The notes under the pieces are model-generated. The model had not been told where the DNA came from and did no database searches. It worked only from the letters and a program-made list of their open reading frames with translations. From contig CAWGUF010000009.1 of NCBI GenBank assembly GCA_963825625.1, positions 1 through 64,000 on the forward strand: a stretch of 64,000 nt of DNA, written 5' to 3'. This stretch comes from CAMDPA01 sp963825625. GTDB lineage: Bacteria; Pseudomonadota; Alphaproteobacteria; Rhizobiales; Hyphomicrobiaceae. Shown piece by piece: positions 55,861 through 64,000 of this stretch; position 1 is the first letter of the stretch, and every line of letters starts with the position of its first letter. The position numbers and the translations under genes were made by a program.

Positions 55861-56678
55861 TTCACGGCCTCCTCGATCACGATGGGACCCAGCCGGCGCA
55901 ACAGGTCGCGGCGGTAACGGGCGGTCGCATGAATATCGTCGGAGCCTTCGAGCTCCCAGGCGAGCGTTTCGACGGCTTCCTTGACGGCGCCGGGACCGGT
56001 CAGCTCGATGCGTGCTGCAACGGGGCGATCGGCAAGGCCGCCGATGCCCAGCCTGACGCTGGTGTCGCTTTCTGCAACAGCAGCCAGCGAAAGGATGGCG
56101 AAATCCCCATGACGCCGGGCTACTTCGCGGAACGCCGTTCGCTTGACGGCACTGCCGACGGGGAAACGGGCGGCGACGACGAGTTCGTCGGGTTGACGGG
56201 CAGTCGACAGCAGGCCCGTCTGGAAGTCCTCGGCGGCCAGCGTGCGGGTTCCCTTCTTGGAGCGCAGCACGACCTCGCCGCCCAGGGTTGCGAGCGACAG
56301 CGGGATCTCGGAGGACGGGTCTGCGTGGCACAGCGAACCGCAAACCGTGCCGCGGTTGCGGGTCTGGAAGTGGCCTACCCATGGCAGGGCCTTGGCGAGC
56401 AGCGGCGACTGATTGGGCAGGTGCTGCCAATTCATCAGCTCGTTCTGCGTCACGGAGGCGCCGATCTCCAGCATGCCATTGGTGATGCGGATGGAGTTCA
56501 GCTCCTGGTGGCCGCCGATATCGATCAGAACCTTGGGCTCGGCCAATCGCAGATTGAGCATCGCCATGAGCGACATGCCGCCGGCCATGATGCGGGCGTC
56601 CTCGCCATATTCGGCAAGGAGCTGGACGGCCTCATCGATCGTATCGGGCCGGATGTAATCGAATGGACGCGGCTTCAT
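55848..56678 (-). CDS. Molybdenum hydroxylase FAD-binding medium subunit (CoxM/XdhM-like)
   Basis: A 276-residue FAD_binding_5 protein. MKPRPFDYIRPDTIDEAVQL opens it; AEYGEDARIMAGGMSLMAML and GHFQTRNRGTVCGSLCHADP are the FAD pyrophosphate- and isoalloxazine-binding loops, and the C-terminal CO_deh_flav_C domain ends the protein. The ATG at 56678 overlaps the large-subunit stop as in other operons. An upstream in-frame start at 56708 lies in the previous gene and is unlikely. Confidence 0.9.
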   Translation of the reverse strand: MKPRPFDYIRPDTIDEAVQLLAEYGEDARIMAGGMSLMAMLNLRLAEPKVLIDIGGHQELNSIRITNGMLEIGASVTQNELMNWQHLPNQSPLLAKALPWVGHFQTRNRGTVCGSLCHADPSSEIPLSLATLGGEVVLRSKKGTRTLAAEDFQTGLLSTARQPDELVVAARFPVGSAVKRTAFREVARRHGDFAILSLAAVAESDTSVRLGIGGLADRPVAARIELTGPGAVKEAVETLAWELEGSDDIHATARYRRDLLRRLGPIVIEEAVKCAA

Positions 56679-59653
56679 GCATCGCTCCCCTTGGACTTGC
56701 CGCCCCACAGCGCGCCGAGCCGCTTGGCGATCGACTGCTTCTGGCCGCCGCCGCCGAGCTTGCGGCCGAAGCGGTCGAAGAACTGGCCGATGACGAGGCT
56801 TGCCGCGCCTTCCAGCATGCGGCCACCGACGGCGGCAGCCTTGCCGGCGACGGCAACCTCGTAGTCATAGTCGATCCTGGTGCCGCTGCCCTCGGGCGAA
56901 AGGCGCAACACGCCGGAACCGGACGCTCCGCCCAGCGGCCCGGAGATGGACCCGCCGATGCGGCCAGATTCCACCGGCTTGAGATCGGAGAGCTTGACGT
57001 TCGCCTTGAAGCGGCCACGCACCGGCCCGACACCGAGTGAGACCTCGGCTCGATAATCGTTGTCGCCCTGCTTCTCCAGCGAATGACAGCCCGGAATTAC
57101 GGCCTGAAGATTTTCAGGATCGAGCAGGGCCTCCCAGACTTTTTCGGGCGGTGCGGCAACCGAAACGCTGCCGGCGCCCTTGATCTGTCGCGCATCCTTG
57201 CCTGCGGCCGGTGTACCGGTGGGGGCGATGCCTGAGCGCGGGGTCATGTGGGCGGGGCGTGCTGGCTCCTCGCCCGCGATCATGGCATGAATGCGTGCTG
57301 GGGTGGCGGGCAGCTGCACATTCTCCACCCCCAACGCATCGCAGATAGCGTTGGCGACGCAGGCGGGGACGCTCATGCAATTGCCTTCGGCGAGGCCCTT
57401 GGCGCCAAGAGGCGTGAATGGCGAGGGGGTCTCGATGTGCAGCAACTCGAGGTCCGGCAATTCCATCGCGGTCGGGACCAGGTAGTCGGCGAAGGTGCCG
57501 CTAAGGAATGTGCCGGCCTGATCGTAGATGAACTCCTCGTAAAGCGCGGTTGCCAAACCCTGCACGAAGGCGCCGCGGATCTGGCCTTCGGCGATCAGCG
57601 GATTGAGCAGGGTGCCGGCATCGTGCATGGAGACATAGCGATCGACGCGAACCTCGTACGTGATGGGGTCGATTTCGACACCGCACATGTCGAACACGAA
57701 GCCGTAGGTCAGCGAGGTATTGATGCGGTCGTCGTTGTCGGGCGGTGTGAGCTCCTTCGGCTCCCATACCGCGGTCTCGCGCAGGCCGGCCTCCATGCCA
57801 TCAGGCAACGAGATCGGCGACCAGTGGGCGGTGCCAGCAACGCGGCCGAAGGGGAGTGAATTGTCGGGGTTCGATCTGGAGCGGATCTTGCGCTCGGCGA
57901 ACTCGATGTCATCGGGCAGCACGTTGAGCTGCTTGGCTGCGATTTTCGCCAGCTTCTCGCGGATGCGCTTGGCGGCGATATGGGCGGCGACGGCGGTGCC
58001 GGGCGTGAACCGGCACGAATAGGTTCCGGCCGCGATCGACCATTCGGTGGCGCCGGTATCGAGCTCGAGATTGACGGTGATGTCGTCGATGTCGAGGCCT
58101 AGCTCCTCGGCCACGATCTGCGACAGGATCGTCTCGTGGCCCTGGCCCTGGACAGTGACGTCCGCGGTCACGTTGACGGCGCCAAGCGGATCGACATTGA
58201 CTGTGGCCATGGAGATGGCGCCGTTCTTCGGCCCCGCCTTCTCGCGCACCGGTTTTGGCAGCAGCGTCGACAGGTAGCCCATATTGGACATGCCGGGCTC
58301 GACCACCGTGGCAAAGCCGATGCCGTAATAACGGCCGGCTTTGCGGGCGGCCTCGCGCCGCTGTCTCAGCTCGTCGAGCCGGCCCTCGCCGACCGTCATT
58401 TCAACGCAGCGCGGAAAATCGCCGGAGTCGTAGAGCGAGCCGGCCGCCGTGCGGTAGGGAAATGCACCGGCCGGGATCAGGTTCTTGCGGATGACGTCGA
58501 TGTGCTCGAGGTCCAACTCGCGGGCGATCTGCTGCACCAGCCGTTCCAGCGCAAGATAGAGCTGCGGGCCGCCGAACCCGCGGATCAGGCAGGACGGCGT
58601 CTTGTTGGTCAGCACGACGCGGCTGGTGACCGCAAGGTTCTGCAGATCGTAGGCGCCGGTCAGGGCGCCATGCATGCGGTACAGGGGCCCAGGCATCGGC
58701 GCCCGCAGGAAGGCGCCGTAGTCCTCGATCTGATCGAGCTTCAGTGCAAGGATGCGGCCGTCCTTGGAGACGGCAGCCTCGATTTCCGTAATGCGGTTGG
58801 GGCCGTGAGAGGCGGCGACGAGATGCTCGAGCCGGTCCTCCACCCACTTCACGGGCCGGCCGGTCATCTTGGCGGCGATCGACATCAGCACCATGAACGG
58901 GAAGACGGACAGCTTGATGCCGAAGCTGCCGCCGGAGTCGGCTGGCGTCTTGACGCGGAAACGGGTGCCGGGCACGCGCAGGGAGCGCGCCATCACGGGA
59001 TGGGTGGAGAACGGTCCCTGGAAGTTTGCAGTCACCTCGTAGCTGTCGTCGGCCGGGCGATAATCCGCGAGGACGACGAAGCATTCCATCGGCATGAACG
59101 AGTTGCGCGGGTACTCGCTGGTCAGCTTGACGATGCGGTCGGCCTCGGCAAATGCCTTGGCGGGATCGCCATAGACGAACTCGCGGGTGTGGACCTCGTT
59201 CGATTTCTCGCCGGCATGAACGGGCGGCGCATCAGGCTTGCGGGCCTCGAGCAGGTCGATGACGGCCGGCAATTCCTCGTATTCAATCTCGACAAGCTCG
59301 GCCGCGTCCTCGGCGACGTAGCGGCTGTCAGCCAGCACCAGGGCCACCGGCTCACCCACATAACGCGTCTCGTCGACGGCCAGCGACCATTGTGGAACGT
59401 CTGCCTTGACGGCGACAAGGAAGGGGTCGGAATGCTGCCTGACGTCCGCTCCAGTGATGATCGCCTCGACGCCCGGCACCTCGAGCGCGGCCTTGGTGTC
59501 GAACGACACGATGCGGGCATGGGCGTGCGGCGAGCGGATCACATGGGCCTGCAGTGCGCGCCGCGGCGTTGGGAGGTCGTCCGCATAGCGGCCGCGGCCT
59601 GACAGGAGGGCCGCGTCCTCGCGACGTGGGATCGGTTTTCCCAAGACAGCCAT
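56675..59653 (-). CDS. Molybdenum hydroxylase large subunit fused to a CoxG-like (SRPBCC) domain
   Basis: A 992-residue protein. Residues 1-800 are the xanthine-dehydrogenase-family molybdopterin subunit: PIPRREDAALLSGRGRYADD, SEYPRNSFMPMECFVVLADY, MDDPVKWVEDR-like GRPVKWVEDRLEHL, CLIRGFGGPQLYLALERLVQ and GAKGLAEGNCMSVPA. The CO-dehydrogenase form I loop AYxCSFR is absent, so CO oxidation is unlikely. From about residue 850 a CoxG-like SRPBCC domain (GSVSVAAPPEKVWEALLDPE, NLQAVIPGCHSLEKQGDNDY) is fused; elsewhere this is a separate maturation or membrane-anchor protein. The substrate is unknown, probably a heterocycle or aldehyde. The frame is intact. Confidence 0.88.
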   Translation of the reverse strand: MAVLGKPIPRREDAALLSGRGRYADDLPTPRRALQAHVIRSPHAHARIVSFDTKAALEVPGVEAIITGADVRQHSDPFLVAVKADVPQWSLAVDETRYVGEPVALVLADSRYVAEDAAELVEIEYEELPAVIDLLEARKPDAPPVHAGEKSNEVHTREFVYGDPAKAFAEADRIVKLTSEYPRNSFMPMECFVVLADYRPADDSYEVTANFQGPFSTHPVMARSLRVPGTRFRVKTPADSGGSFGIKLSVFPFMVLMSIAAKMTGRPVKWVEDRLEHLVAASHGPNRITEIEAAVSKDGRILALKLDQIEDYGAFLRAPMPGPLYRMHGALTGAYDLQNLAVTSRVVLTNKTPSCLIRGFGGPQLYLALERLVQQIARELDLEHIDVIRKNLIPAGAFPYRTAAGSLYDSGDFPRCVEMTVGEGRLDELRQRREAARKAGRYYGIGFATVVEPGMSNMGYLSTLLPKPVREKAGPKNGAISMATVNVDPLGAVNVTADVTVQGQGHETILSQIVAEELGLDIDDITVNLELDTGATEWSIAAGTYSCRFTPGTAVAAHIAAKRIREKLAKIAAKQLNVLPDDIEFAERKIRSRSNPDNSLPFGRVAGTAHWSPISLPDGMEAGLRETAVWEPKELTPPDNDDRINTSLTYGFVFDMCGVEIDPITYEVRVDRYVSMHDAGTLLNPLIAEGQIRGAFVQGLATALYEEFIYDQAGTFLSGTFADYLVPTAMELPDLELLHIETPSPFTPLGAKGLAEGNCMSVPACVANAICDALGVENVQLPATPARIHAMIAGEEPARPAHMTPRSGIAPTGTPAAGKDARQIKGAGSVSVAAPPEKVWEALLDPENLQAVIPGCHSLEKQGDNDYRAEVSLGVGPVRGRFKANVKLSDLKPVESGRIGGSISGPLGGASGSGVLRLSPEGSGTRIDYDYEVAVAGKAAAVGGRMLEGAASLVIGQFFDRFGRKLGGGGQKQSIAKRLGALWGGKSKGSDA

Positions 59654-60002
59654 GATGGATACCTAGTTGTCGTTGCGGTCGATGGGGCAAGTCCAGCGCG
59701 GATGCTGCGCGCAGTCGAGCCGACGCGATACGGGCCTGCTATCGAAGCGCCGCCGCAGCGAAAGCGACGCTAGCAACGGCCCTTCCGGCTGTAAAGGTAT
59801 TTCAGCATGGCTATGCCGGAATTAGACCCAGCGAGATGGAAGCAGGAATGGGTGGCCGGTATCGGGTGGCGGAGGTGGAGAGCGTCAGGCTTGGCGTGGT
59901 GGACTGACGCCGCCTCGCTGGTTTGCTCGCAGATGAGCGAGGGCGCCGGCATCCGAGAGTTTGCCATTACGTGGCTTATCTGGCACATTCTCACACGTCT
60001 GC
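59654..60002. other. Intergenic region upstream of the Mo hydroxylase operon, no gene
   Basis: 349 bases between the large-subunit start and the repeat at 60003. It should hold the promoter for the minus-strand Mo hydroxylase operon. Overlapping short frames on both strands lack ribosome-binding sites and recognisable products. No terminator or operator was recognised. Confidence 0.4.
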
Positions 60003-60169
60003 CAGTGTAGTGCAGCTGACGTCCGGCACCTGCTTGCGGCTGGTCTCGAACCAAACGTCTGGTGCAAAAGCTACACTAAAATCATCAAGTTGCTAGAGGC
60101 CATCATGGCCCTGACAATTGCTCGGGAGCTGGTCATGCCGGGAAGCAAAAGTCAGAACCGGAACACTAG
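60003..60169. repeat. CTAG-type double-palindrome element, copy 3 (diverged)
   Basis: Palindrome A (60003-60078, ends eroded from CTAG to CAGT and ACTA) and palindrome B (60093-60169, bounded by CTAG) have the same order as copy 2. Both show more mismatches than copies 1 and 2 (for example CCATCATGGCC in B), so this copy is older or drifting. It lies just before the GNAT gene. Confidence 0.75.
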
Positions 60170-60249
60170 GCCAAGTGGCACAGGTTCCGCCGGTTGGCCG
60201 GTCGCATGCCGAGGTTGATCCAGATCACGTCCAGACGGTCTCGTAGCTG

Positions 60250-60687
60250 ATGGAAATCGAAACTGTCCAAGCTGCGGACCTGCCCGCGATAATCGACATC
60301 GATATCCGGATTACCGGTATAGCGAAGCCGGATTTATGGACGCAGCTGGTCGAGGCGCAGCAGGTCGACGACAAGCGAGCTTTTCTTGTCGCCCGCGACA
60401 ACGGGCAGGTGGTCGGCTACGTGGTTGGCGAGATCAGGAGCTGGGAATTCGGGTCGCCGCCGTGCGGCTGGCTGTTCACGATTGGTGTCAGGCCCGAATA
60501 TCGCGTCGCCAAGATCGGGACCGCACTCTTCCGGGCGTTGACCGATGCCTTCCGCAAGCAAGGTGTCGAGACCTTTCGCACCATGCTGCACATCGACGAC
60601 CACCTGCTGATGTCTTTTTTCCGTGCGCAGGGGCTGACAGCGGGGCCTTTTGTGGAGCTCGAGAAGAGGCTGGACGAGGATGACTGA
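60250..60687 (+). CDS. GNAT-family N-acetyltransferase
   Basis: A 145-residue GCN5-related acetyltransferase. MEIETVQAADLPAIIDIDIR opens the fold; the acetyl-CoA site is in WLFTIGVRPEYRVAKIGTAL with the R/Q-x-x-G-x-A-type loop (VAKIGTA), followed by FRALTDAFRKQGVETFR. No target can be inferred. It is followed after 57 bases by the Rrf2-type regulator start. Confidence 0.85.
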   Translation: MEIETVQAADLPAIIDIDIRITGIAKPDLWTQLVEAQQVDDKRAFLVARDNGQVVGYVVGEIRSWEFGSPPCGWLFTIGVRPEYRVAKIGTALFRALTDAFRKQGVETFRTMLHIDDHLLMSFFRAQGLTAGPFVELEKRLDEDD

Positions 60688-60744
60688 AAAGCTTCTGCTA
60701 CGGTGCAGGCCCGGCGACGGCGGTTGCGGTCAGGGAGGTTGCTG

Positions 60745-61179
60745 GTGAGGCTGCATCATGCAACCCGGTATGCGATCTGGTCGGTCATCGAGCTGGCCGC
60801 GCGGGAGGGTGAGCAGGTTTCGGCGAACGAGCTCGCTGCCAAGTACGGAATCTCGCAGCATCACCTGGCGAAGGTGCTGAGGACGCTTGCACGGGCGCGA
60901 ATCGTCTCATCCGTGCGCGGGCCGGGCGGCGGCTTCGTGTTCACCGGCCGGGCCAACAGGCTGACGCTTGCCGACATCATCACGATGTTCGAGCGCGATT
61001 GGTTGCAGGACGATGCAGAAGCGGAGGAACCTGATACGCCTATTGCAGCGGAGGTCGCCCGGGTTCTGGATGAGATCGATCGGATCACCCAGGCGACGTT
61101 GCGCTCGGTGACGGTTCGGACGATCATCAACAATGCCAAGCGGGCGGCGCGAACACGATCTCGCATCGCGGACGGGTGA
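60745..61179 (+). CDS. Rrf2-family transcriptional regulator without cysteines
   Basis: A 144-residue winged-helix regulator: LHHATRYAIWSVIELAAREG, then VSANELAAKYGISQHHLAKV as the helix-turn-helix, VRGPGGGFVFTGRANRLTLA and DIITMFE. It has no cysteine, so it cannot bind an Fe-S cluster like IscR or NsrR and must sense in another way. The GTG start at 60745 is set by AGGGAGG 6 bases upstream; the frame extends further to 60703 without a better signal. The target is unknown. Confidence 0.8.
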   Translation: MRLHHATRYAIWSVIELAAREGEQVSANELAAKYGISQHHLAKVLRTLARARIVSSVRGPGGGFVFTGRANRLTLADIITMFERDWLQDDAEAEEPDTPIAAEVARVLDEIDRITQATLRSVTVRTIINNAKRAARTRSRIADG

Positions 61180-61325
61180 GCGGCCGTCGAAATGACGAGG
61201 TGCGGCGGACGCGGCGCTGTGTCGAGGTCGATCGGGCTGCGCGGGCAGTTTGTCGGGACAACGTCAATGTTTTCCTGTATGCGCAACGGCTGAAGCAGCG
61301 GACGGCAACGGTCTCGGGGGGGAGC

Positions 61326-63269
61326 ATGGTCGACCGGGGGGCGGAGCAGCGGGCAAATGGCCAGGGAGCCCGCAGGCAACAGATCCTGACAGGATGGGCA
61401 CGGGTTGCCGATTATCTGTTTGGCCGCAATGCCTTGATTGGTATTGCGTCGTTCATGCTGCTGACCATTTCCGCTTATGCGACGTGGGCCGGTATGCACG
61501 ATTTCATCATCGGCTTGTCGGCGCCGGCGGGTGGGCGCGATCTGCCCGGCGGCATCGCGGTTTCGCATGACCTGCTCGTCATCGTGATCGTCATTGCGCT
61601 GACGTTCCTGATGTGGCTGGCGTTGCGAGAATCGTTCGGCGCGGGCCGCTCCATCGTGGAGCGCCTCATCACTTTTCCGCTGTATGTCTTTCTTGCCCTC
61701 TGGTCGATCGGTTTTGGCTATGGGTTCTGGTGGGCGCTGATCGCTGGTCAGGAAGCGACGCGATCCTCGATCGCGGGGTTGCAGGAGGATGCGCGGGACG
61801 CGGGAGGCGCAATCGCGGCGCGGCTGGACGCGGTGCGGGTCCAGCTCGACAGCGTCGTGACCTGGTCGGAAGGCCAGATGGCGAGGGAAGAGGCGAGCGG
61901 CGGCAGCTGTGGTGTTGCATCCGGCGCAGGGCGGGGCCCACTCTATAACGCGCGGCGAAGTGTTCGGGACGGCGTGGCGACACTGCGCGACGGAGTGCTG
62001 AATTCCTGGCTGGCGCCGGTGAGGTCGGACCTCGACGCGCTGCAACGGAGCGCAACCACTGGCACCGGCGTCGGCATCGAGGAGCGGCAGCGCCTGTTCG
62101 AGGCGCGAGCGGCCGAAATTCGCGGCAAGGCCCGCTCGATTGCGGCGCGTTCGAATGAGCTCGGGAAATCGACCGCGTCTGAAATGCGGGCGCTGGCGCA
62201 GTCGGTCTCGACATCGCCCGGGCAGGCGGGTTTTTCCTGTTTCGATCCGACGCTTGCGCAGCGGCTCCAGCAGGCGGCGATCCAGGCGGAGCAGCCGGCC
62301 ACGCTCAATCTCAGAGAGGCGGCCTTCAATGAAGGACCGGCGGGAACGGCAAATGCGATCAAGAACCTGTGGGGTAACATAGGTACCTACCTGGGCGGGA
62401 TGGTCAGCTACGTGGTCAGTGGAGGAAAGGAAGGCGACTGGGCAACGAAGGGTGGGCAGCCGATCACCGGTCGAGATCTCATCGCCCTGCTGGCCTCGAT
62501 AGGTATCGATCTGGGCTTGTTCGCGCTGGCGTTGCTGGATCCACCCCGAACGCCGCCACACCGTCTGCGTCGGGACGGGCTGCAGGACGTCGCGCGGGAG
62601 ATCCACGAGGTCTCACCCGACACGGCCAGGCAATTGCAGGCGGCGATCAATACCGCGATCGGACGGATGCCGCTGGATGGTCCGGCCGGGGCCGATGAAC
62701 CGCAGCTCAATGCCGCGAAGCTCGAATGGGTGCACCGACATTTCATCCATCACGCCGGTTTCTCCTACCTGGTGATCCCGAATCTGTATTGGGCGGCTCA
62801 ATCCGATCAGGCCGAGGAGCTGCGCGCACTTGCGATGAATCAGCTTGCCGGGGTGTTCTCCGACCTCAAGCTGGTGCGGGTGCTGACGCGCAAGGAGCTG
62901 GAGGAGCTTGGCAAGGAGGAGGCAAGGGACAGTCTTACCGACCTTACGCCGTATCGGCGCGGCGGGACACAGCCATCGGGGCAGGCGGCAGCGGTGCCGA
63001 CTTCGGTGCCCGAGACCGGGGGCGCTTCTGCGCAGGCCACACGTATCCGCAATCATGGATTGTTGTCGAAGGCGCAACGCGCGCTCGATATCGCGCGCTG
63101 GAGCGCGGAGGCGCAACGCGATGTCGAGTTGTTCCGGCTCACGGACCAGGAGGGGCTGACGCCGCTGCTGAGCGTGCTCAATCAGGCTGGTGGGCCGGTT
63201 GCGGCAAATGGTGCTCCGCATGCGGACAGGGAAGAGATCAAGACGGCGACTGCGGCGCAGTCGACCTGA
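61326..63269 (+). CDS. Large hypothetical membrane/coiled-coil protein
   Basis: A 647-residue protein. Four N-terminal hydrophobic spans (for example GIASFMLLTISAYATWAGMH and LLVIVIVIALTFLMWLALRE) are followed by a long helical, probably coiled-coil, region (about residues 165-370), another hydrophobic span (LIALLASIGIDLGLFALALL) and a soluble C-terminal domain (about 440-640) including HRHFIHHAGFSYLVIPNLYW. ATG 61326 is used because GGGGGGAGC precedes it; the frame extends upstream without a start signal. I do not recognise the family. Confidence 0.6.
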   Translation: MVDRGAEQRANGQGARRQQILTGWARVADYLFGRNALIGIASFMLLTISAYATWAGMHDFIIGLSAPAGGRDLPGGIAVSHDLLVIVIVIALTFLMWLALRESFGAGRSIVERLITFPLYVFLALWSIGFGYGFWWALIAGQEATRSSIAGLQEDARDAGGAIAARLDAVRVQLDSVVTWSEGQMAREEASGGSCGVASGAGRGPLYNARRSVRDGVATLRDGVLNSWLAPVRSDLDALQRSATTGTGVGIEERQRLFEARAAEIRGKARSIAARSNELGKSTASEMRALAQSVSTSPGQAGFSCFDPTLAQRLQQAAIQAEQPATLNLREAAFNEGPAGTANAIKNLWGNIGTYLGGMVSYVVSGGKEGDWATKGGQPITGRDLIALLASIGIDLGLFALALLDPPRTPPHRLRRDGLQDVAREIHEVSPDTARQLQAAINTAIGRMPLDGPAGADEPQLNAAKLEWVHRHFIHHAGFSYLVIPNLYWAAQSDQAEELRALAMNQLAGVFSDLKLVRVLTRKELEELGKEEARDSLTDLTPYRRGGTQPSGQAAAVPTSVPETGGASAQATRIRNHGLLSKAQRALDIARWSAEAQRDVELFRLTDQEGLTPLLSVLNQAGGPVAANGAPHADREEIKTATAAQST

Positions 63270-63480
63270 GTAGGCAGAGCTGCGGCCGATAAATCGCGCG
63301 GGCCGCTTTTTCATCCGGGGGCTTGAGGCTCGAAGCCTGCTGATCGGGGCGTTAGGACTCCGTTAACCCTTCCATCTCCATAACAGTGCCCTACAGTTGG
63401 CCAACTCTCGCCATGATTGTCGGGCAACTCATACGACCTGAACGTCAAGGAATGTTCTGCGTAGACGGGGGTCTTGCAAC

Positions 63481-64000
63481 ATGCTGCCATTTCGGCGGCC
63501 GACGGTCCTTTGGGGCCGCGGTGCTTACATATTCGCTCTTGCTATTGGCGCTGCGATGTGTGCAGCGGCAACCAGTGCCGCTGCCGAGCAGGGGCAAGGG
63601 GTCGGTATGACCGAGCAGGGTCAGGCCCTGCATGCCACGGCGCGTTCGACGCGGTTCGTGATCGGTCTGGAGCGAGATACCGAGTTTCAAGTGTCCTCGC
63701 TGAATAATCCGCCGCGTGTGCTGGTTGATCTGCCTGACGTCAGGATGCAGCTTCCAACGTTGATCGGTGGACGGTCGATTGGACTGGTGCGATCGTTCCG
63801 TGGCGGCGGTTCCGCGCCGGGGCGCGCCCAGAGTCGTCATCGATGTGACCGAGCCGGTTATCGTCGACAAGGCCGTGATGAAGAGGTCGCAAGATGGCCG
63901 TACAAGCCAACTGATCCTCGACATCGTGCCGGTTGACCCGAGGTCGAAAAAGCAACATGCGGCGGCAGGTAACGCGATCAGCAAGGCTACCCGCAGTCTA
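63481..64000 (+). CDS. N-acetylmuramoyl-L-alanine amidase, AMIN domain (AmiC-like), partial and frameshifted
   Basis: The 3' end lies outside the window. A signal peptide (GAYIFALAIGAAMCAAATSA, cleaved near AAAEQ) is followed by an AMIN domain: TRFVIGLERDTEFQVSSLNN, PPRVLVDLPDVRMQ and IGLVRSFR. A break near 63808 moves the frame to PRVVIDVTEPVIVDKAVMKR, LILDIVPVDP. AMIN domains bring AmiA/AmiC/AmiB-type amidases to the division site; the Zn catalytic domain would follow beyond the window. It is the last gene of the window. Confidence 0.75.

Noticed and set aside
56675..59653. Aerobic carbon monoxide dehydrogenase CoxL
   Set aside because: The AYxCSFR active-site loop is missing; RGFGGPQ fits other xanthine-dehydrogenase-family enzymes.
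59807..60010. 67-residue plus-strand frame before the repeat
   Set aside because: It runs into the palindromic repeat, and its Trp-rich composition and lack of a start signal do not support a gene.
60861..62606. 581-residue minus-strand open frame
   Set aside because: Low-complexity Arg/Pro composition lying opposite the Rrf2 gene and the membrane protein gene; shadow frame.

Overview
The window is a GC-rich alphaproteobacterial chromosome segment, most likely from a Rhizobiales/Hyphomicrobiales sulfur oxidiser related to Hyphomicrobium. The assignment rests on the sHdr-LbpA sulfur-oxidation locus, the maf-infA pair, a DUF3305/DUF3306/DUF6352/DUF6505 formate dehydrogenase cluster and a GDCC-type small zinc-finger-like protein. 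No rRNA, tRNA or CRISPR array was seen.

Layout. 1-400: right end of an IS66-type element abutting a tyrosine recombinase remnant. 0.7-7.2 kb: housekeeping and envelope genes (VOC protein, UbiB kinase, PilZ, murJ, DjlA-like, AmiD-like). 7.4-10.6 kb: ileS with many indels. 10.6-17.0 kb (minus): a single-module reducing type I polyketide synthase. 17.2-29.7 kb (plus): the central locus, lipS1-lipS2-small Cys-rich protein-slpl(AB)-amidotransferase-like, then dsrE3C-hdrC1-small membrane protein-hdrB1-hdrA-hdrH-hdrC2-hdrB2-hyp-lbpA. 29.7-31.0 kb: LutA-like Fe-S protein and a cytochrome c. 31.2-36.8 kb: LysR regulator divergent from glycolate oxidase glcDEF. 37.1-39.5 kb: yacG, maf, infA, znuA-like. 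39.7-53.5 kb: a membrane-bound, periplasm-facing formate dehydrogenase cluster with maturation genes. 53.8-59.7 kb: multicopper oxidase and a three-gene molybdenum hydroxylase with a CoxG-like domain fused to the large subunit. 60.2-64.0 kb: GNAT, Rrf2 regulator, large membrane protein and the start of an AMIN-domain amidase.

How the genes work together. DsrE3C would pass sulfane sulfur to the sHdr complex (C1, B1, A, H, C2, B2), which is thought to oxidise it to sulfite using the lipoyl arm of LbpA. The upstream genes build that lipoate: sLpl(AB) attaches octanoate or lipoate and the radical SAM pair LipS1/LipS2 inserts sulfur. Two AT-rich inverted repeats of the ATTC-N8-GAAT type lie before lipS1 and before dsrE3C and suggest control by a sulfane-sulfur-sensing ArsR-family repressor. 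Formate dehydrogenase, glycolate oxidase, the Mo hydroxylase and cytochrome c provide electrons from reduced C1/C2 compounds.

Two repeat families stand out. One is a 169-bp pair of CTAG-bounded palindromes (three full copies and one half copy, all intergenic). The other is a ~40-nt hairpin element found inside the coding frames of ileS and the sHdr hyp gene, between hdrB1 and hdrA, and at the 3' end of hyp in reverse orientation. Many genes here (ileS, PKS, lipS1, lipS2, slpl, hdrC1, hdrB1, hdrC2, hdrB2, fdhA, fdhC, multicopper oxidase) are broken by one-base indels, mostly in short G/C runs. Because this includes an essential tRNA synthetase, sequencing error is the simplest explanation, and these genes are annotated as whole spans with the breaks noted.
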